Below are positions 27,713 through 38,639 of a stretch of DNA of 43,095 bases, piece after piece. This DNA is from a virus, in IMG/VR virus record IMGVR_UViG_3300044644_000409, positions 1 through 43,095 of that record; one strand, given 5' to 3'. Below the pieces are notes generated by a model that was not told the origin of the DNA, did not search any database, and saw nothing but the letters and a program-made list of their open reading frames with translations. The translations under genes and the position numbers were made by a program. Positions within the stretch are counted from its first letter, which is position 1; each line of letters begins with the position of its first letter.

Positions 27713-30700
27713 AGCTGCCTGCTTCTTGATGGCCTTGCGGGCTGCTTCAGCTTGCTCTGCCACCGAGGACATGAGCTGTCTGAGACGGTTGATTTCGTCT
27801 TTCTTCTCTTCCCCCGTCATGGCTGTGTACGCTGGGTTTGAAACCATTTGAATCTGTTGGCGAATGTTGGCCAAGTTCTTGGACGTCTTGTCGTAGAACT
27901 TCTGCAAGCTCACCTCGGTACCCTTTTCCTCCAACAAATCCAAGACCTTTTCAGACTGGCCAAGCTCAGCGTAGTGACGCATGTCGGCATAAGCCTGCTG
28001 GATCTTTTTATTGTTTTGGTAGAAGTCAGTCAGATATGTGGACTGGTTTGTTGGCAGGTTCTCTATGAATCCCAAGGACAGCATCTTGGTCTTGTTGACG
28101 TCAGGATACACGCCGTCATTAAATGGCTGAACGGCATAGCCTGAAGACGCTGCGATGGTGCCACCCAGCCAGCCCATGTAGGCGCGGATCATGTAGTCGA
28201 TTTGGATTGGAGACAGCTCTGTTGACTCTCCGGTAACCGTAGACATGGCCTTGCTTACGGAGCCCAGAGCTACTGCTATGGGGCTTGTGGAGTCTGTTTT
28301 GCGTTCCTGCTTCGACAAACGCTCCATGCCGGCAGTCTCGATTGGCGCACTGGTGAACGGATTCTTGTTGGCGTAGATGTCGACCATTGGCTTGAAGAGC
28401 TGCGGCACAGGGTTCATGGAGAATGTCTGCCACACCATGCGACCCAATGAATCAGTGAAGCGCGATGTCTCAACATCCTTGTCGACCATCTGCTCAACAG
28501 TGCGCTCCACCAAGGTGGCAATGGCGCCAGTCTCGAACGGCTTGGGCACGCGGATGGCAATGTCGGTGCCAGGTATCTTGCCCCACCAGAATGCATCACG
28601 ATCCCACTGCTCGCGCTTCTTGAAGTCTTCGTCGTCCTTGTTGGCCAAGTACAGGGCAATTGACGCCAAGGCCACCGCACCTGTAACGGAGACAAACGAC
28701 TTGGTCTTTTGAGCATCAGTTTGATCGATCTCTTTGCCGGTGATGCTGTTGTAGAACACCCGCACGGTAGGCACAACGCCATCCCTGCCCAGCTTGTACA
28801 GACCCTGTGCGCGGGCATTGAAGAACGGAACAGTGGCAGCCACAAAGCGAATGGCATTGGAAGATCCGGAGGCGGAGAAGTTCAACAAGTCGCGAGCGGC
28901 AAAGCTTGCTTCCAAGTGAGTCTTACCGCTCTCCATCAATTGCTTGTACAGGGCAATCCTGTTTGCATTCTCAGCCTTGTTACCCAAGTCCTCGTAATAG
29001 CGCCACGACTTAGTAAACATGCTCTTGACCTTTTCGGGAGTATCAAGAATAGTGGCCTCGTCTACACCGCGATCAATCAACTTTTTAATTGCTTGCGCAC
29101 GATCACCCTCTAGCACTGTGCCAAAGTTAAATACAGCGCCGCCAGCCAATGCTGATCTGTAGATTGGAGAGCCCCTGCCTGAGTCATACAGGCCGCTATA
29201 CACGTTCTTCACAAGGTTGCCACTCAAGTCCGACAGTGCGGCAGACTGGATGGATTCCCTGATTAAGTTGTATGCCTTGAATGTAGGAGACATCGTCACA
29301 CCAAAGCGCAACAGGTCTTTGAATGGCCGCATGATATCCACAGCAAGGCCGCGTGGGCCTAGCTCTGTAATCATGCCAATCGACTCAAGCAACAGCGGGT
29401 CATTGATATGGTGATAGGTGGTCACGCCATCGACCTGCGTCTTGACGATATCTTTGGAACCTGGCTTGGACTCGGTCATGGATACCAACTCATCTTCGCC
29501 GGCTGCGTTTGCGCGAACCTGAACTAGCTTGCCGTCGCCAACTATGTTGCCCGTAATAGAGTTAACCACGCGGCCATTCTTACCGTCCGCATCAGTCCTC
29601 CACTCCATGCCGGGCTTGAGCGCAGGCACAACAACAGCCTGCTCGCGGGCATCTTCCAAGATAGTGTTAGACGCTAAGTTCTTCATGGACGCAGACAGGA
29701 TGTGGCTCCAGTTGCGCAAGGTGTTCTCCATCAGGTCGCCAAACGGCTTGTCGCTTTGGCCTTTGAGCATCTTGGAAAACTGCTGATTGGACAGGCGTGA
29801 CGCCGTACGGATGGATTCGAGTTGGCCATCTTCCATCGCCCGATAGAACGGGATGTAGAACATGTCGTTTGAAAAGCGTTGATAGGCTTGACGATCAATC
29901 AGGCCATTCATCAGCGCCACATTCAGCACCGACCTGTTCAGCGCCATTACGTCTCTACGGGCTTGCTCATAGACCTCTGCGCGTGGCCGACCATTGATAG
30001 TTCCCTTGACGAAGTCATTCTTCTTGGCAACCAAGTCATCCAGTCTTGAAGAGCGCTTCTCGTCAGGCAGATTTGCTTCGCGGCTCAGTGCCATCCAAAC
30101 TTGCCAGCGATCCAGCTCCTGCCCCAAAGGCTTGACCGAATCAATGAAGCCCTTCTTGTTCTCGTCAGCAATGACATCAAGAGCGCCTTGGTTCATGGTC
30201 ACATGGCCGTGATAAAGCAGGTTCTCCAACGCTCCGCCGGTATCTTTGGACAGCGTGGCCTGCATGTGCCCCATAGGTGAGTAGGTCTTGGCTGAGCGGA
30301 ATTCATCCACAGTCTTTTGGGCAAGCCACTCAAACGCTCGGCCTTTGTTTTGCTCCATGCGATCAATGATCGTCAGGTTGGGCGCAAAGAAGTTCTTGTT
30401 GACATCGGCCACGACATCTTCATCCAAGCCTTCAAATGCCTTGACGTTCATGGGCGCACGCGTTTGCAGCACCTCTTGCGCTTTGGCCTTAATCGTTTCC
30501 TTCATGAAGTTCAATTCCATCTGGTCTGATACCAGTGGCATTTGCATGCTTGTGTCTGGGGTTGCGTCAATCGCAGCATCGGTAACGCGATCAAGGTATT
30601 TCTTGAGCGTTTCGTTGGGCAAGTACTTGGAGCCGCGCAGCTTGGCATAGAACGCCTTCATGGCAGCGCCCAGCTTGGCAAAAAACTTCTCGACAACGGT

Positions 30701-33700
30701 CAGCGGCTTTTGTTGGGTAGTTGCCCACTTGGATACTTGGTCTGCGTACCACTCAGCAAACGATGACCAATATTGTTGGTAATTAGAAACATTTTCAATT
30801 GGCATGTCTGGCGCAACAGTTGTTTTACCAGTGGCGCGCGCACGCAATTCTTGCACGTACTCCGAAGCAGACATGCCTTTGGTTTTCTTCAGCCAATCAC
30901 TATAAGCAACTTTGATGGCGTCCTTGGTTGATTTGCTTGCATCGTTGAACACCTCTTTCTCGTGGATGTGTCCAAGCTCATGAGCCAACACCTCAAGCAG
31001 TCTGGCCTTGCTTTGCTTGGGCTTAAACGCAATAACGTAATCCCCATTCTTCAGGCGCTGAGCATAGCCACCTGCCTCGTGCAATGAGCCTGCGCCAATG
31101 GTTGCTTGCTCGCCGGTAAACATCAAGCGGTTGGCAGCAGTATCCTCTACGGTGGTGAGATAGATATTGTTGTCCAACTTGAGCATCTTCTTCCAGCCGG
31201 CAAAAATGCCAGCTATCTCAGGAGAAATGCTTTGTGAGAACGCTACGCCGTCTTGGTCAAACTTAACGAACGGATCGTTTTTGTATCTTGCCGCGTCTTC
31301 AGCTTTCCATTTGTCAATGGCGTCTTTGATTTGAGTCTTTTCTTTTTCGGAAAAGATCTTGCCGGTGTAGTCTTCAATATTCACCAGTATGCGATTGTCC
31401 TTTTTGAACGCTCGATAAATTGGCTCATAGTTCAAGTTAAAGTTTCTGTATACCCCGATGTCTCCATCTTGGTAAATGACATCTCCGCCAAATTGTTTGA
31501 CTGAGTCGTCCTTTTCTTTAATTTGCGCAGGCGTAGCATTACGCTCAACCATGTCTTTCATGTACATGAAATCTTCGCGTTCGCCAAACTTGACGTTCTT
31601 GGCCAACAAGAAACGGCCAATCTGAAACACTTCATCAGCAGACAGTACAGGCTTCCTTGTTTCGCGGTCATAGAAGTATGAATGACGCAATGGATCAAGG
31701 CTAACTTGAGTCCAAGCTGGATCATTCAGGTGCTTCAGTACGTCAGCATAGACCTTGCCAGGGGACGCGGGCTTCCATATGCCTTCAGCGGTTTGCTGCG
31801 GCTTCTTTGTATCCTTGCCCATAGCAATCTTCATTGCCGCCTTTTCAGATCGGATAACAAACTGGACATCAGTTATATGAGCCGCGCTTGCATAGCCGAT
31901 TGGAGAGCTGGGATCGTTCTCTGGATGGATGGCCACAACGCTACCATTTATACCAAGCGCATCACCTCGATTTAGTGCGTTGATATCCATGCGCAAACCA
32001 ACCTTGGTGCCGGCAGGTATCACAGGGTTAATCTTTTCCTTTTGCGCCTTATTCAAAACCTTGGCCATTGCATCGGTAGTAAGAGGCGGCTCAGGGTTTG
32101 GCACCTTGCCAATTGGCTTGTATGCGTCAACGTACTTGTCGTACTGGGCTTTGTTGATTCGGCCAGCGGCAAGCTCACGCGCAGCCATTACCACCTGTGG
32201 GTGACGGCCCCTGATGGGCTTGTAGTCATCGGGGATGGGCAGGACTGGGGGCAGCTCTTTCTCTGCTTTAGGCTCTTCTGGTTTCTTTCCAAATCTTTCT
32301 TGCTCGCGATAGATTGCTTTATTGAGAAATTCGCCCTTTTCATTTGCTACCGCATAGCCGTCACTCTCGGGAATTTTTACGGCCTTGTGTTCTTTACCAG
32401 TCGCCTTTGTCTCATTCAAAGCCGCAGCTTCTACCATTGCTTTGTCGCGGGTGGTAGAGTCTTTTGAAGGTATAAATCTCTTTAAGGCAAGGTTAATTTC
32501 GCCTTTGGCCGTGCCAGTTTCAATAGGCGTTGCATACCAAAGCTTTTTATCCGCATCCCACTTTGCCCCGCGAGCTTTTACAAAATCTTTATCTTTAAAT
32601 GGAACGAACAAATATGTTCTATCTTCTTGCGGCTCTGCTTTTGGCTCGGGCTTCTTCTCTTCAGGAGCGGCAAAGATATCCTTCTGACCTTGAGAGGCAG
32701 CCACATCAGCAGGTCGATTGCTTCCGGTCAGAGTGAACTCACCAACTTCGGCATCAGCCTTGGCCTTAGCCTCTTCCTCTTTGAAAGCTTTCTCTTCTGC
32801 TGCGGCACGTTTCTCAGCTTCTGCCTGCTTGGCTCTAACCTCGTCGGCAGTTTCAGTCTTTAGCTTGAACTCTTCTGTTACCGGCTTGCGCACCAGCACC
32901 TTGTCATACCCAGCCTCTTGCTGCTCAAAACCTGCCTTTTTGTAAAAGCTTACAAGTTGGGCAAGATCCATAGCGCCAGCCTCTAATGGGGTTGGCTCAA
33001 CATATAAAGTTTGACCCTTCTTGTCCGCAATATCCATTAAGGTTTTTAAAGCGGCAGCAGCTTTGCCTTGCTTCCTTGCCTCCGGATCAACCATCAATGA
33101 CTCAATAACGATGTCTTCAGGCTCGCCTTGGAAGACGCCAACATCGCGCTTTCCTGGCTCCGCGTAGATCACCCTGCCTTGACCAAGAGCTATGCGAACA
33201 CCATCCTTTTCCCATGTTGGGTGCCATTGACCACCCTTATCTACATACACCCTTGGATTTGGCTGCTCTTTTACTCGCGGAACATGCAGTCTTTCAAATC
33301 CTTCTTGATCTAAAAAATCAGAAAGTTTCTCAGGCTTTACTTCGCGCTCTGCTGGTTCAGCTTTCGCTCTTTCGCTTGGAGCAGCAGCTCTTTCCTCGCC
33401 TTTGGCGGGAGCTTTCTCAGCAGCGAGATCAATTTCTCTTTGCTCATCGGAGGCAATTTGGAGTTCATAGTTGATGTCCTTTAATCCTAGATGCAGATCA
33501 ATCTGCTTTTCAATTTCATCCTTGGCGTAACCAAGTTCTCTCAGCGCCTGATTGGTTTCTTCGGTGAGGTAATCTTTGCGGCGTAGCTTTTCTTTGACGT
33601 GCTCGACCGCATCCTTCAGGTCAAACCCAGGATTGTCATGTCGGTTGTTGTACGGCAGGAATTCATCAAGCTTTCCATCCGCCACGACGTCATCCAAAAT

Positions 33701-35803
33701 AGCTCCGCGTCTTCCAGCCTTGGCGCGCAACAGTCTGTACTCTTTGTCGGGACTGATGTCGTTTACCTCAGATGGATCTAAGGTGCCGCGCAACGCCTGC
33801 CACAAGCTCCAGCTACCGCGCTTCTCTTTGTTCATTGCCGCAGTGATGCCCTTTGACTCTTTGAGCATTTGCGCAGTTTCTGCCTCAAACTCTTTTGAGA
33901 CAGGCATGGGCTTGCCTTCGGTAGGCGTAGCTTCCTGAAACTCAGGAGGCTCTTTGCTCATCAATCTAATTGACAGCTCTTTGGCGCGCTCCTGTAGGGT
34001 GGCGTATTCTTTGCCTGCCTTAGAGCGGAGTGACGGCACATTGCCTTTGTTCTCCTCGCGCATCATGGTCATCTTTGCAACCGCGTCAGCGCGCTCAGCC
34101 AAAATCCTTTGGCGTTCATCCATTGGCTCAGTTTCGGTTGGCTTGACAACCTCTTCCGAAACAGGCTCTTCCTTGATTGGCAGTTGGGCCTTGGATACAC
34201 CCTTGGGCGCGGCGGCAGCTTTAGGGGCAGCAGGCTCTTTGCCCTCTGGCGTCATGCCAAGCTGCGTTTCAATAGGCACATACGGCATGAAGCCCAGCTT
34301 CTCAAATTCCTTCTGCTGAAGCATTACATTTTGAATTGGGTCTGAGCTGTATTCGGTATTGCGAATCTCGTCGACCTTGGCCTGCAAATCAACTTTCTGC
34401 TGGCGCTCCTGATCCGCTTGACTCTCGCGGACATTTCTCATCATTAACTCATTGATGCCACCAGGACCACCCGTGAATCCAGGCGCTTCGGCCATGCGAC
34501 CTTGGATCTCAGCAGCTTTCATCTGAGCTTGCTGCTCAGGGGTGATGATCTCAATAGGCGGCGCGGGCTCTTGAACTTCAGGCATCTCACCCAGCTTGGC
34601 CAACTCAGCAGTCTTGCGACGCTGGTTCTCAAGAGGGTCTGCATGGAACTGAGTCGCCTCAACTTCCTGAATCTTTTCAAGTCTTGCCTGCTCCAATGCG
34701 GCAGCTTCAGCCTCACGCTGATCGCGGGCGGCGCTTAGAAGTTCAGCATTTGGATCTGTGACGCCTGTGAACCCAGGCATATTGCGGGCACGCTCCATGG
34801 CGGCTTCGCGTCTTTGGCCAGCAGCCAATAACTCTTGTGCCTTGGCATCTTCCGCTGCTTGAATGGCTCTCGCCTCATCGGCCAAACGTTTGCTCTCAGC
34901 CCTTTGAGCTGCTTGCTCTTTGCCTTGTTCGCGGGATCTCTCAACATATCTACCAGCAGGAGCCAAGGCTCCGCCCAGTACAGCTCCGCCAACAAAACTG
35001 TCAAAGTATTCGTCTCGCGCTTTCTCATCATTGATAGCAAGACCAGCTTGCAACCTTTCCAGAACCTGTTGACCTGCCTCGGTCAAACCTTCCATGCCAG
35101 CAGCTTTGCCGGTGGCCAATGTGTAATCAGCCGTGATCTTGCCAACAGACTGCTTTGTAGCGTCTAACAGTAACTTCTCGGGAACCTCTTTGCCGGCGGC
35201 GGCGAAGATGCCACGAATACCTGGCAGCAGCCTGAATGCAAACACATCCAATGCGGCCTGTGGGATTGCTGCGGCAGCCGCAGAACCCAACTCTGTTTGT
35301 CCAAGAGTCTTGCCCTCTGCCATTTGGCGAGATAGGTTTGAGCCTGTGAACTGAGCGGCAGATGTCAGGCCGGCAGCTATAGGAGCAACAATCGCTGCAC
35401 TGGGTGCGGCCAAGGCACCAACACCAGCAGCCACGGGCGCGGCCATGTATGGAAGCGATCCACCGAACAATTCAAGAGCCTTGGTTACAGGAGCTTCACC
35501 AAAAGTCTCCGTTGGCTTGAATGTCTTTTGTCGGTAGGCTTCTTGTTCTTGGATGTACTTATTGGCCGCAGCCTCATCCATCAAGCCCGTCCTACCCGCA
35601 AGGGCGGCAATGTCAGATTTCAGTGAAGCTAGTCCAGCTTTGGACGCAGCTATAAAACCGCTTTCTGGTTTTGGTGCTGCTGCTTGCGCGGCAACGTGAC
35701 GCTTAACAGATGCAATGAGTGCGCCTTCCGAAGCGTCATCCGGCCCCTCAACATCATAGATCCGTCCGTCCGGGCCTTGTACGCTGTAAATTCGCATCGA
35801 CAA
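27707..35803 (-). CDS. Giant polyvalent virion protein
   Basis: 2698 residues, 19% of the window. In order: an N-terminal segment RIYSVQGPDGRIYDVEGP; an Ala/Gly-rich hydrophobic region (about 100-165); long charged linkers; a GNAT-like acetyltransferase domain (about 850-970, with ESLMVDPEARKQGKAAAAL); a DUF5710-like domain (about 1061-1113, YLFVPFKDKDFVKARGAKWD); a zincin metallopeptidase motif LAHELGHIHE (His1608-Gly-His) with EWYAD (about 1684); a C-terminal region with VAATVPFFNARAQGLYKLG (about 2314) and a hydrophobic segment near 2366-2385. This fits phage large polyvalent proteins, thought to enter the cell with DNA. The multidomain reading is strong; substrates are unknown. Confidence 0.85.
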   Translation of the reverse strand: MSMRIYSVQGPDGRIYDVEGPDDASEGALIASVKRHVAAQAAAPKPESGFIAASKAGLASLKSDIAALAGRTGLMDEAAANKYIQEQEAYRQKTFKPTETFGEAPVTKALELFGGSLPYMAAPVAAGVGALAAPSAAIVAPIAAGLTSAAQFTGSNLSRQMAEGKTLGQTELGSAAAAAIPQAALDVFAFRLLPGIRGIFAAAGKEVPEKLLLDATKQSVGKITADYTLATGKAAGMEGLTEAGQQVLERLQAGLAINDEKARDEYFDSFVGGAVLGGALAPAGRYVERSREQGKEQAAQRAESKRLADEARAIQAAEDAKAQELLAAGQRREAAMERARNMPGFTGVTDPNAELLSAARDQREAEAAALEQARLEKIQEVEATQFHADPLENQRRKTAELAKLGEMPEVQEPAPPIEIITPEQQAQMKAAEIQGRMAEAPGFTGGPGGINELMMRNVRESQADQERQQKVDLQAKVDEIRNTEYSSDPIQNVMLQQKEFEKLGFMPYVPIETQLGMTPEGKEPAAPKAAAAPKGVSKAQLPIKEEPVSEEVVKPTETEPMDERQRILAERADAVAKMTMMREENKGNVPSLRSKAGKEYATLQERAKELSIRLMSKEPPEFQEATPTEGKPMPVSKEFEAETAQMLKESKGITAAMNKEKRGSWSLWQALRGTLDPSEVNDISPDKEYRLLRAKAGRRGAILDDVVADGKLDEFLPYNNRHDNPGFDLKDAVEHVKEKLRRKDYLTEETNQALRELGYAKDEIEKQIDLHLGLKDINYELQIASDEQREIDLAAEKAPAKGEERAAAPSERAKAEPAEREVKPEKLSDFLDQEGFERLHVPRVKEQPNPRVYVDKGGQWHPTWEKDGVRIALGQGRVIYAEPGKRDVGVFQGEPEDIVIESLMVDPEARKQGKAAAALKTLMDIADKKGQTLYVEPTPLEAGAMDLAQLVSFYKKAGFEQQEAGYDKVLVRKPVTEEFKLKTETADEVRAKQAEAEKRAAAEEKAFKEEEAKAKADAEVGEFTLTGSNRPADVAASQGQKDIFAAPEEKKPEPKAEPQEDRTYLFVPFKDKDFVKARGAKWDADKKLWYATPIETGTAKGEINLALKRFIPSKDSTTRDKAMVEAAALNETKATGKEHKAVKIPESDGYAVANEKGEFLNKAIYREQERFGKKPEEPKAEKELPPVLPIPDDYKPIRGRHPQVVMAARELAAGRINKAQYDKYVDAYKPIGKVPNPEPPLTTDAMAKVLNKAQKEKINPVIPAGTKVGLRMDINALNRGDALGINGSVVAIHPENDPSSPIGYASAAHITDVQFVIRSEKAAMKIAMGKDTKKPQQTAEGIWKPASPGKVYADVLKHLNDPAWTQVSLDPLRHSYFYDRETRKPVLSADEVFQIGRFLLAKNVKFGEREDFMYMKDMVERNATPAQIKEKDDSVKQFGGDVIYQDGDIGVYRNFNLNYEPIYRAFKKDNRILVNIEDYTGKIFSEKEKTQIKDAIDKWKAEDAARYKNDPFVKFDQDGVAFSQSISPEIAGIFAGWKKMLKLDNNIYLTTVEDTAANRLMFTGEQATIGAGSLHEAGGYAQRLKNGDYVIAFKPKQSKARLLEVLAHELGHIHEKEVFNDASKSTKDAIKVAYSDWLKKTKGMSASEYVQELRARATGKTTVAPDMPIENVSNYQQYWSSFAEWYADQVSKWATTQQKPLTVVEKFFAKLGAAMKAFYAKLRGSKYLPNETLKKYLDRVTDAAIDATPDTSMQMPLVSDQMELNFMKETIKAKAQEVLQTRAPMNVKAFEGLDEDVVADVNKNFFAPNLTIIDRMEQNKGRAFEWLAQKTVDEFRSAKTYSPMGHMQATLSKDTGGALENLLYHGHVTMNQGALDVIADENKKGFIDSVKPLGQELDRWQVWMALSREANLPDEKRSSRLDDLVAKKNDFVKGTINGRPRAEVYEQARRDVMALNRSVLNVALMNGLIDRQAYQRFSNDMFYIPFYRAMEDGQLESIRTASRLSNQQFSKMLKGQSDKPFGDLMENTLRNWSHILSASMKNLASNTILEDAREQAVVVPALKPGMEWRTDADGKNGRVVNSITGNIVGDGKLVQVRANAAGEDELVSMTESKPGSKDIVKTQVDGVTTYHHINDPLLLESIGMITELGPRGLAVDIMRPFKDLLRFGVTMSPTFKAYNLIRESIQSAALSDLSGNLVKNVYSGLYDSGRGSPIYRSALAGGAVFNFGTVLEGDRAQAIKKLIDRGVDEATILDTPEKVKSMFTKSWRYYEDLGNKAENANRIALYKQLMESGKTHLEASFAARDLLNFSASGSSNAIRFVAATVPFFNARAQGLYKLGRDGVVPTVRVFYNSITGKEIDQTDAQKTKSFVSVTGAVALASIALYLANKDDEDFKKREQWDRDAFWWGKIPGTDIAIRVPKPFETGAIATLVERTVEQMVDKDVETSRFTDSLGRMVWQTFSMNPVPQLFKPMVDIYANKNPFTSAPIETAGMERLSKQERKTDSTSPIAVALGSVSKAMSTVTGESTELSPIQIDYMIRAYMGWLGGTIAASSGYAVQPFNDGVYPDVNKTKMLSLGFIENLPTNQSTYLTDFYQNNKKIQQAYADMRHYAELGQSEKVLDLLEEKGTEVSLQKFYDKTSKNLANIRQQIQMVSNPAYTAMTGEEKKDEINRLRQLMSSVAEQAEAARKAIKKQAAP

Positions 35804-35813
35804 TTCCTAATTA

Positions 35814-37475
35814 TTAGGGTTTAGGTGCAACTTGCGGTCCAAGAACTTTGTATCTGGGGTCTACGCCTGTCTGCCCACTTACTCCGTTGGCCGCCAAATA
35901 ATCTTCAATCGTAGGATAATCTTTTTTCAGCATAGGATTTTCAAAATATTCTTTTCTGAGCATCGATTCGGCACGAACGTTAGCGCCGCCCGTTTGAGAT
36001 TCCATGTACCTCTTGAACTTAACGGGGTCAGCTAATATGCGCTCCAATCCAGTGGGCGCATTGGCTGTCATCCTTGTGCGCTCACTAGCTTTATCTTGCT
36101 CGTAAATAGATCGCTTGGTTGCCTCAGTTTGCTCAAACTCAGAACGCTTATTGGTCACATAAGCATCAAACATTTTTCCGGCTTGTGTGTTTGCCAAGCC
36201 ATAAGCCTGCTGCGCACCAGCCAACACATCTTTTTCTGATTGAATAACGGTCTTTCTGACATTAGCTTCAAGCTCTCGCAATTCTTTGGCATTGAGAACC
36301 TTCTCGCCGCGACGGGCTTCTTCAATTCGGCCAAACGCATCATCCAATTTATCTTTGGCATCAGATATCTTTTCAACGCCTTGCTGATATGACTTTAATC
36401 CCGCAGCTCCGCCGGCTCCAATATTTACAAAAGCGTGAGGGGAAGTTCCTGACATCATGGCCAAGCCGGCCTCTACAAGCGCCCCATAAGGAAGTTGTGC
36501 TTCTTGCTTTTCTATTCGACCTTGACGACCCTTAAGCTTTGCTTCGCGCTCTGTATAAGCCTCCCCAAGATCGGCAATATCTTGTCTACGCCGTGCCAAA
36601 TCTTGCGCAGCATTGGCCTGTTCCATTTCGCCGACAGCACGAATCCTGCCTTCAAAAGGATCTGGCGCAGCCGGCATCATGTTGCCGTAGATACGCTGCA
36701 AGTCTTCAGGTTTGGTGGCAAGTGCTGAAATGCCGGAAGCTTTATCTTGTGCGACAGCTTGATTTTGTGCGACAGCAGCAGGTGGTTTAGCAGCAGCAGG
36801 CGGCTTGGCAACGACAGCGGGTAGCGCAGGCATTGCTTTTGCAGCGGCTACTTGTGCAGCATGATCGTTTAAAACAGGTGCAGCAACAGGAGCAGTGGGC
36901 GCTGCTGGGCTGCTCAACAAAAGTTGTTTTCTATTTTCCAAATAATCCCGCTGCGGACTTGGCGGCATAGTTTGAAGTTGCGCTTCAATTCTTTTTAATT
37001 CATCTTGGTTTGATTGTGCGGCTATATTAGACATCGTGCCTGCAATCAAGGCGCTTCTGTTTGACGTTGGTGGTGGCAGCATCTGATCGCGCCTAAAGCC
37101 TTGGCCTACAAGTGCGCCTTCGTAATAACCAGGAACTTCACCACCCTCATCAAACGCAACAATACCTCCGCCGGCCATGCCTTGCATGTTCCGAGCGGGG
37201 AGCGTGCCAATCCCTTGATCTTCAGGCATCATCTGCTGAGCTGGAGCCATTTGTTGCATAGGATTTATCTGTGCAATATCTTGGTCAACTACTTTGGGTT
37301 GAGGCTGCATTCCTGCTCGCCCCTCTTGTCCAGCCTTCATCTGTTTCTTCTGGTTGGCAATAGACAGCGCCAGCGTCACGATGTAAGGGTCATTCTTGTG
37401 CAGTGCCGCATATTGCTGCAACTGTGGCAACTCCATGCGGGACATGGTATCGGTGAGGGTCTTTACATTAAGCAT
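35814..37475 (-). CDS. Virion structural / internal protein
   Basis: 553 residues: helical N-terminus, Met/Gln-rich region, a GMAGGGIVAFDEGGEVPGYY motif (about 98-117), Pro/Ala-rich repeats (about 190-245), a long coiled-coil section (about 270-460) and an acidic/basic end. The GGGIVAF.EGG motif occurs in several virion proteins of this phage type. Located between the polyvalent protein and Q-rich gene. No enzymatic motif; it is probably ejected or tail-associated. Confidence 0.65.
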   Translation of the reverse strand: MLNVKTLTDTMSRMELPQLQQYAALHKNDPYIVTLALSIANQKKQMKAGQEGRAGMQPQPKVVDQDIAQINPMQQMAPAQQMMPEDQGIGTLPARNMQGMAGGGIVAFDEGGEVPGYYEGALVGQGFRRDQMLPPPTSNRSALIAGTMSNIAAQSNQDELKRIEAQLQTMPPSPQRDYLENRKQLLLSSPAAPTAPVAAPVLNDHAAQVAAAKAMPALPAVVAKPPAAAKPPAAVAQNQAVAQDKASGISALATKPEDLQRIYGNMMPAAPDPFEGRIRAVGEMEQANAAQDLARRRQDIADLGEAYTEREAKLKGRQGRIEKQEAQLPYGALVEAGLAMMSGTSPHAFVNIGAGGAAGLKSYQQGVEKISDAKDKLDDAFGRIEEARRGEKVLNAKELRELEANVRKTVIQSEKDVLAGAQQAYGLANTQAGKMFDAYVTNKRSEFEQTEATKRSIYEQDKASERTRMTANAPTGLERILADPVKFKRYMESQTGGANVRAESMLRKEYFENPMLKKDYPTIEDYLAANGVSGQTGVDPRYKVLGPQVAPKP

Positions 37476-37484
37476 GAGTTTTCC

Positions 37485-38639
37485 TTACGCCATTTTTGAA
37501 AGCGCCAACTCAGCCAAGCCGGCTGGGCGTTTCTTTTCTTTGATCTGACCACCCTTGGCTTTTGCTGCTGTACCGCCCAACTGAGAAAGTCCGTAGGCTG
37601 CGGTACCCAAACCGGCAAGTTGAGAAGCCATGCTTGGCGCGGCTTGATACACCTGTGTGGTGGCAGCTTGCATTGGTAGTCCGCGTGTCAACGCGTTCAT
37701 GTTGGCCAACTGCAACATGGGGTACTGCTGTGCGGTTGCGTAGTCTTGAATCTGCTGGTTTATCTTTGACTGCTCCAACGCTTGTTGCTGTGCGCCATAT
37801 TGGTTCTGCAACTGGTTAATACCCATTTGCTGGCCGTACACGTTCTGACCAAGCTGACCCAATTGACCTGCTGCCTGTAGACCTGTTTGAAGTCCTTGCA
37901 TACCAAGGTTAGCGCCAAACTGCTGTTGGCCAATATTGGCTTGCTGTGCTTGCATCCGTGCGGCTTGATCGGCATTGAACTGTTGCTGGGCTTGGCTGAA
38001 TGCAGTATTCAACCCTTGCGCTTGGATGGCGTTTTGCTGGTCGGCCAGCGCACGATTGGCTTCGGCATCGGTAATAAATTGTCGAGCGCCACCAAAAGCA
38101 CCTGCTTGGGTAGCTTGTGCATTACGTCCTGTACGGGCAATATCGGCTTGGCGTTGGGCAGCTTGTTGCTGAATATTCACTACACTTTGCATGTAGGGGT
38201 TCATGTACTGGTCAGCTTGCTGTTGGCCAAACTGCTGAGACCGCGCCATCATCGGGTTGTACTGAGTACCCAAGGCACCCATACCAGCAGCGCCAGCTAT
38301 GCCAGAAGCCAGACCTGTTTCAGGAGTGACTTGCATATTTTGCGCTTGTTGCTGCGCTTGCCGCTGCATGGGAGAGAACCCTGCAAAATAGGCGTTGGGG
38401 TCGTTGCTAAACGGTTTGTATGGCTTGATGTTTGTTGGGTTACCCGCAGCATCTCTATCAAAAATCTCACCTTGTGCAGCGCCAAGCATCTGCTCAACAT
38501 ACGGCTGTGCATACTCAGGGATGTTTGAGGTTTGAGAGTACGTAGTATTTGGCGCACCGCCACCGGAACCGCCACCACCCATGTACATGATGAACTGTTC
38601 GCCAGTCAACCAATTAAATAAACTTTTAACGATGTTCAT
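37485..38639 (-). CDS. Gln/Ala-rich virion protein
   Basis: 384 residues. After a Gly-rich start (YMGGGGSGGGAPNT) the protein is dominated by Gln/Ala helices with AFGGARQFITDAEANRALAD and QGLNTAFSQAQQQFNADQ. It resembles internal/ejection-type proteins that form a channel in podoviruses. Start ATG 38639 overlaps the previous stop as ATGA. A Lys-rich tail (GGQIKEKKRPAG) ends it. Role inferred from composition and position. Confidence 0.65.
   Translation of the reverse strand: MNIVKSLFNWLTGEQFIMYMGGGGSGGGAPNTTYSQTSNIPEYAQPYVEQMLGAAQGEIFDRDAAGNPTNIKPYKPFSNDPNAYFAGFSPMQRQAQQQAQNMQVTPETGLASGIAGAAGMGALGTQYNPMMARSQQFGQQQADQYMNPYMQSVVNIQQQAAQRQADIARTGRNAQATQAGAFGGARQFITDAEANRALADQQNAIQAQGLNTAFSQAQQQFNADQAARMQAQQANIGQQQFGANLGMQGLQTGLQAAGQLGQLGQNVYGQQMGINQLQNQYGAQQQALEQSKINQQIQDYATAQQYPMLQLANMNALTRGLPMQAATTQVYQAAPSMASQLAGLGTAAYGLSQLGGTAAKAKGGQIKEKKRPAGLAELALSKMA

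Noticed and set aside
37887-38528. 213-codon frame on the plus strand opposite the Gln-rich virion gene
   Set aside because: Leu/Ser-rich translation expected from the complement of Gln/Ala codons; no ribosome site.
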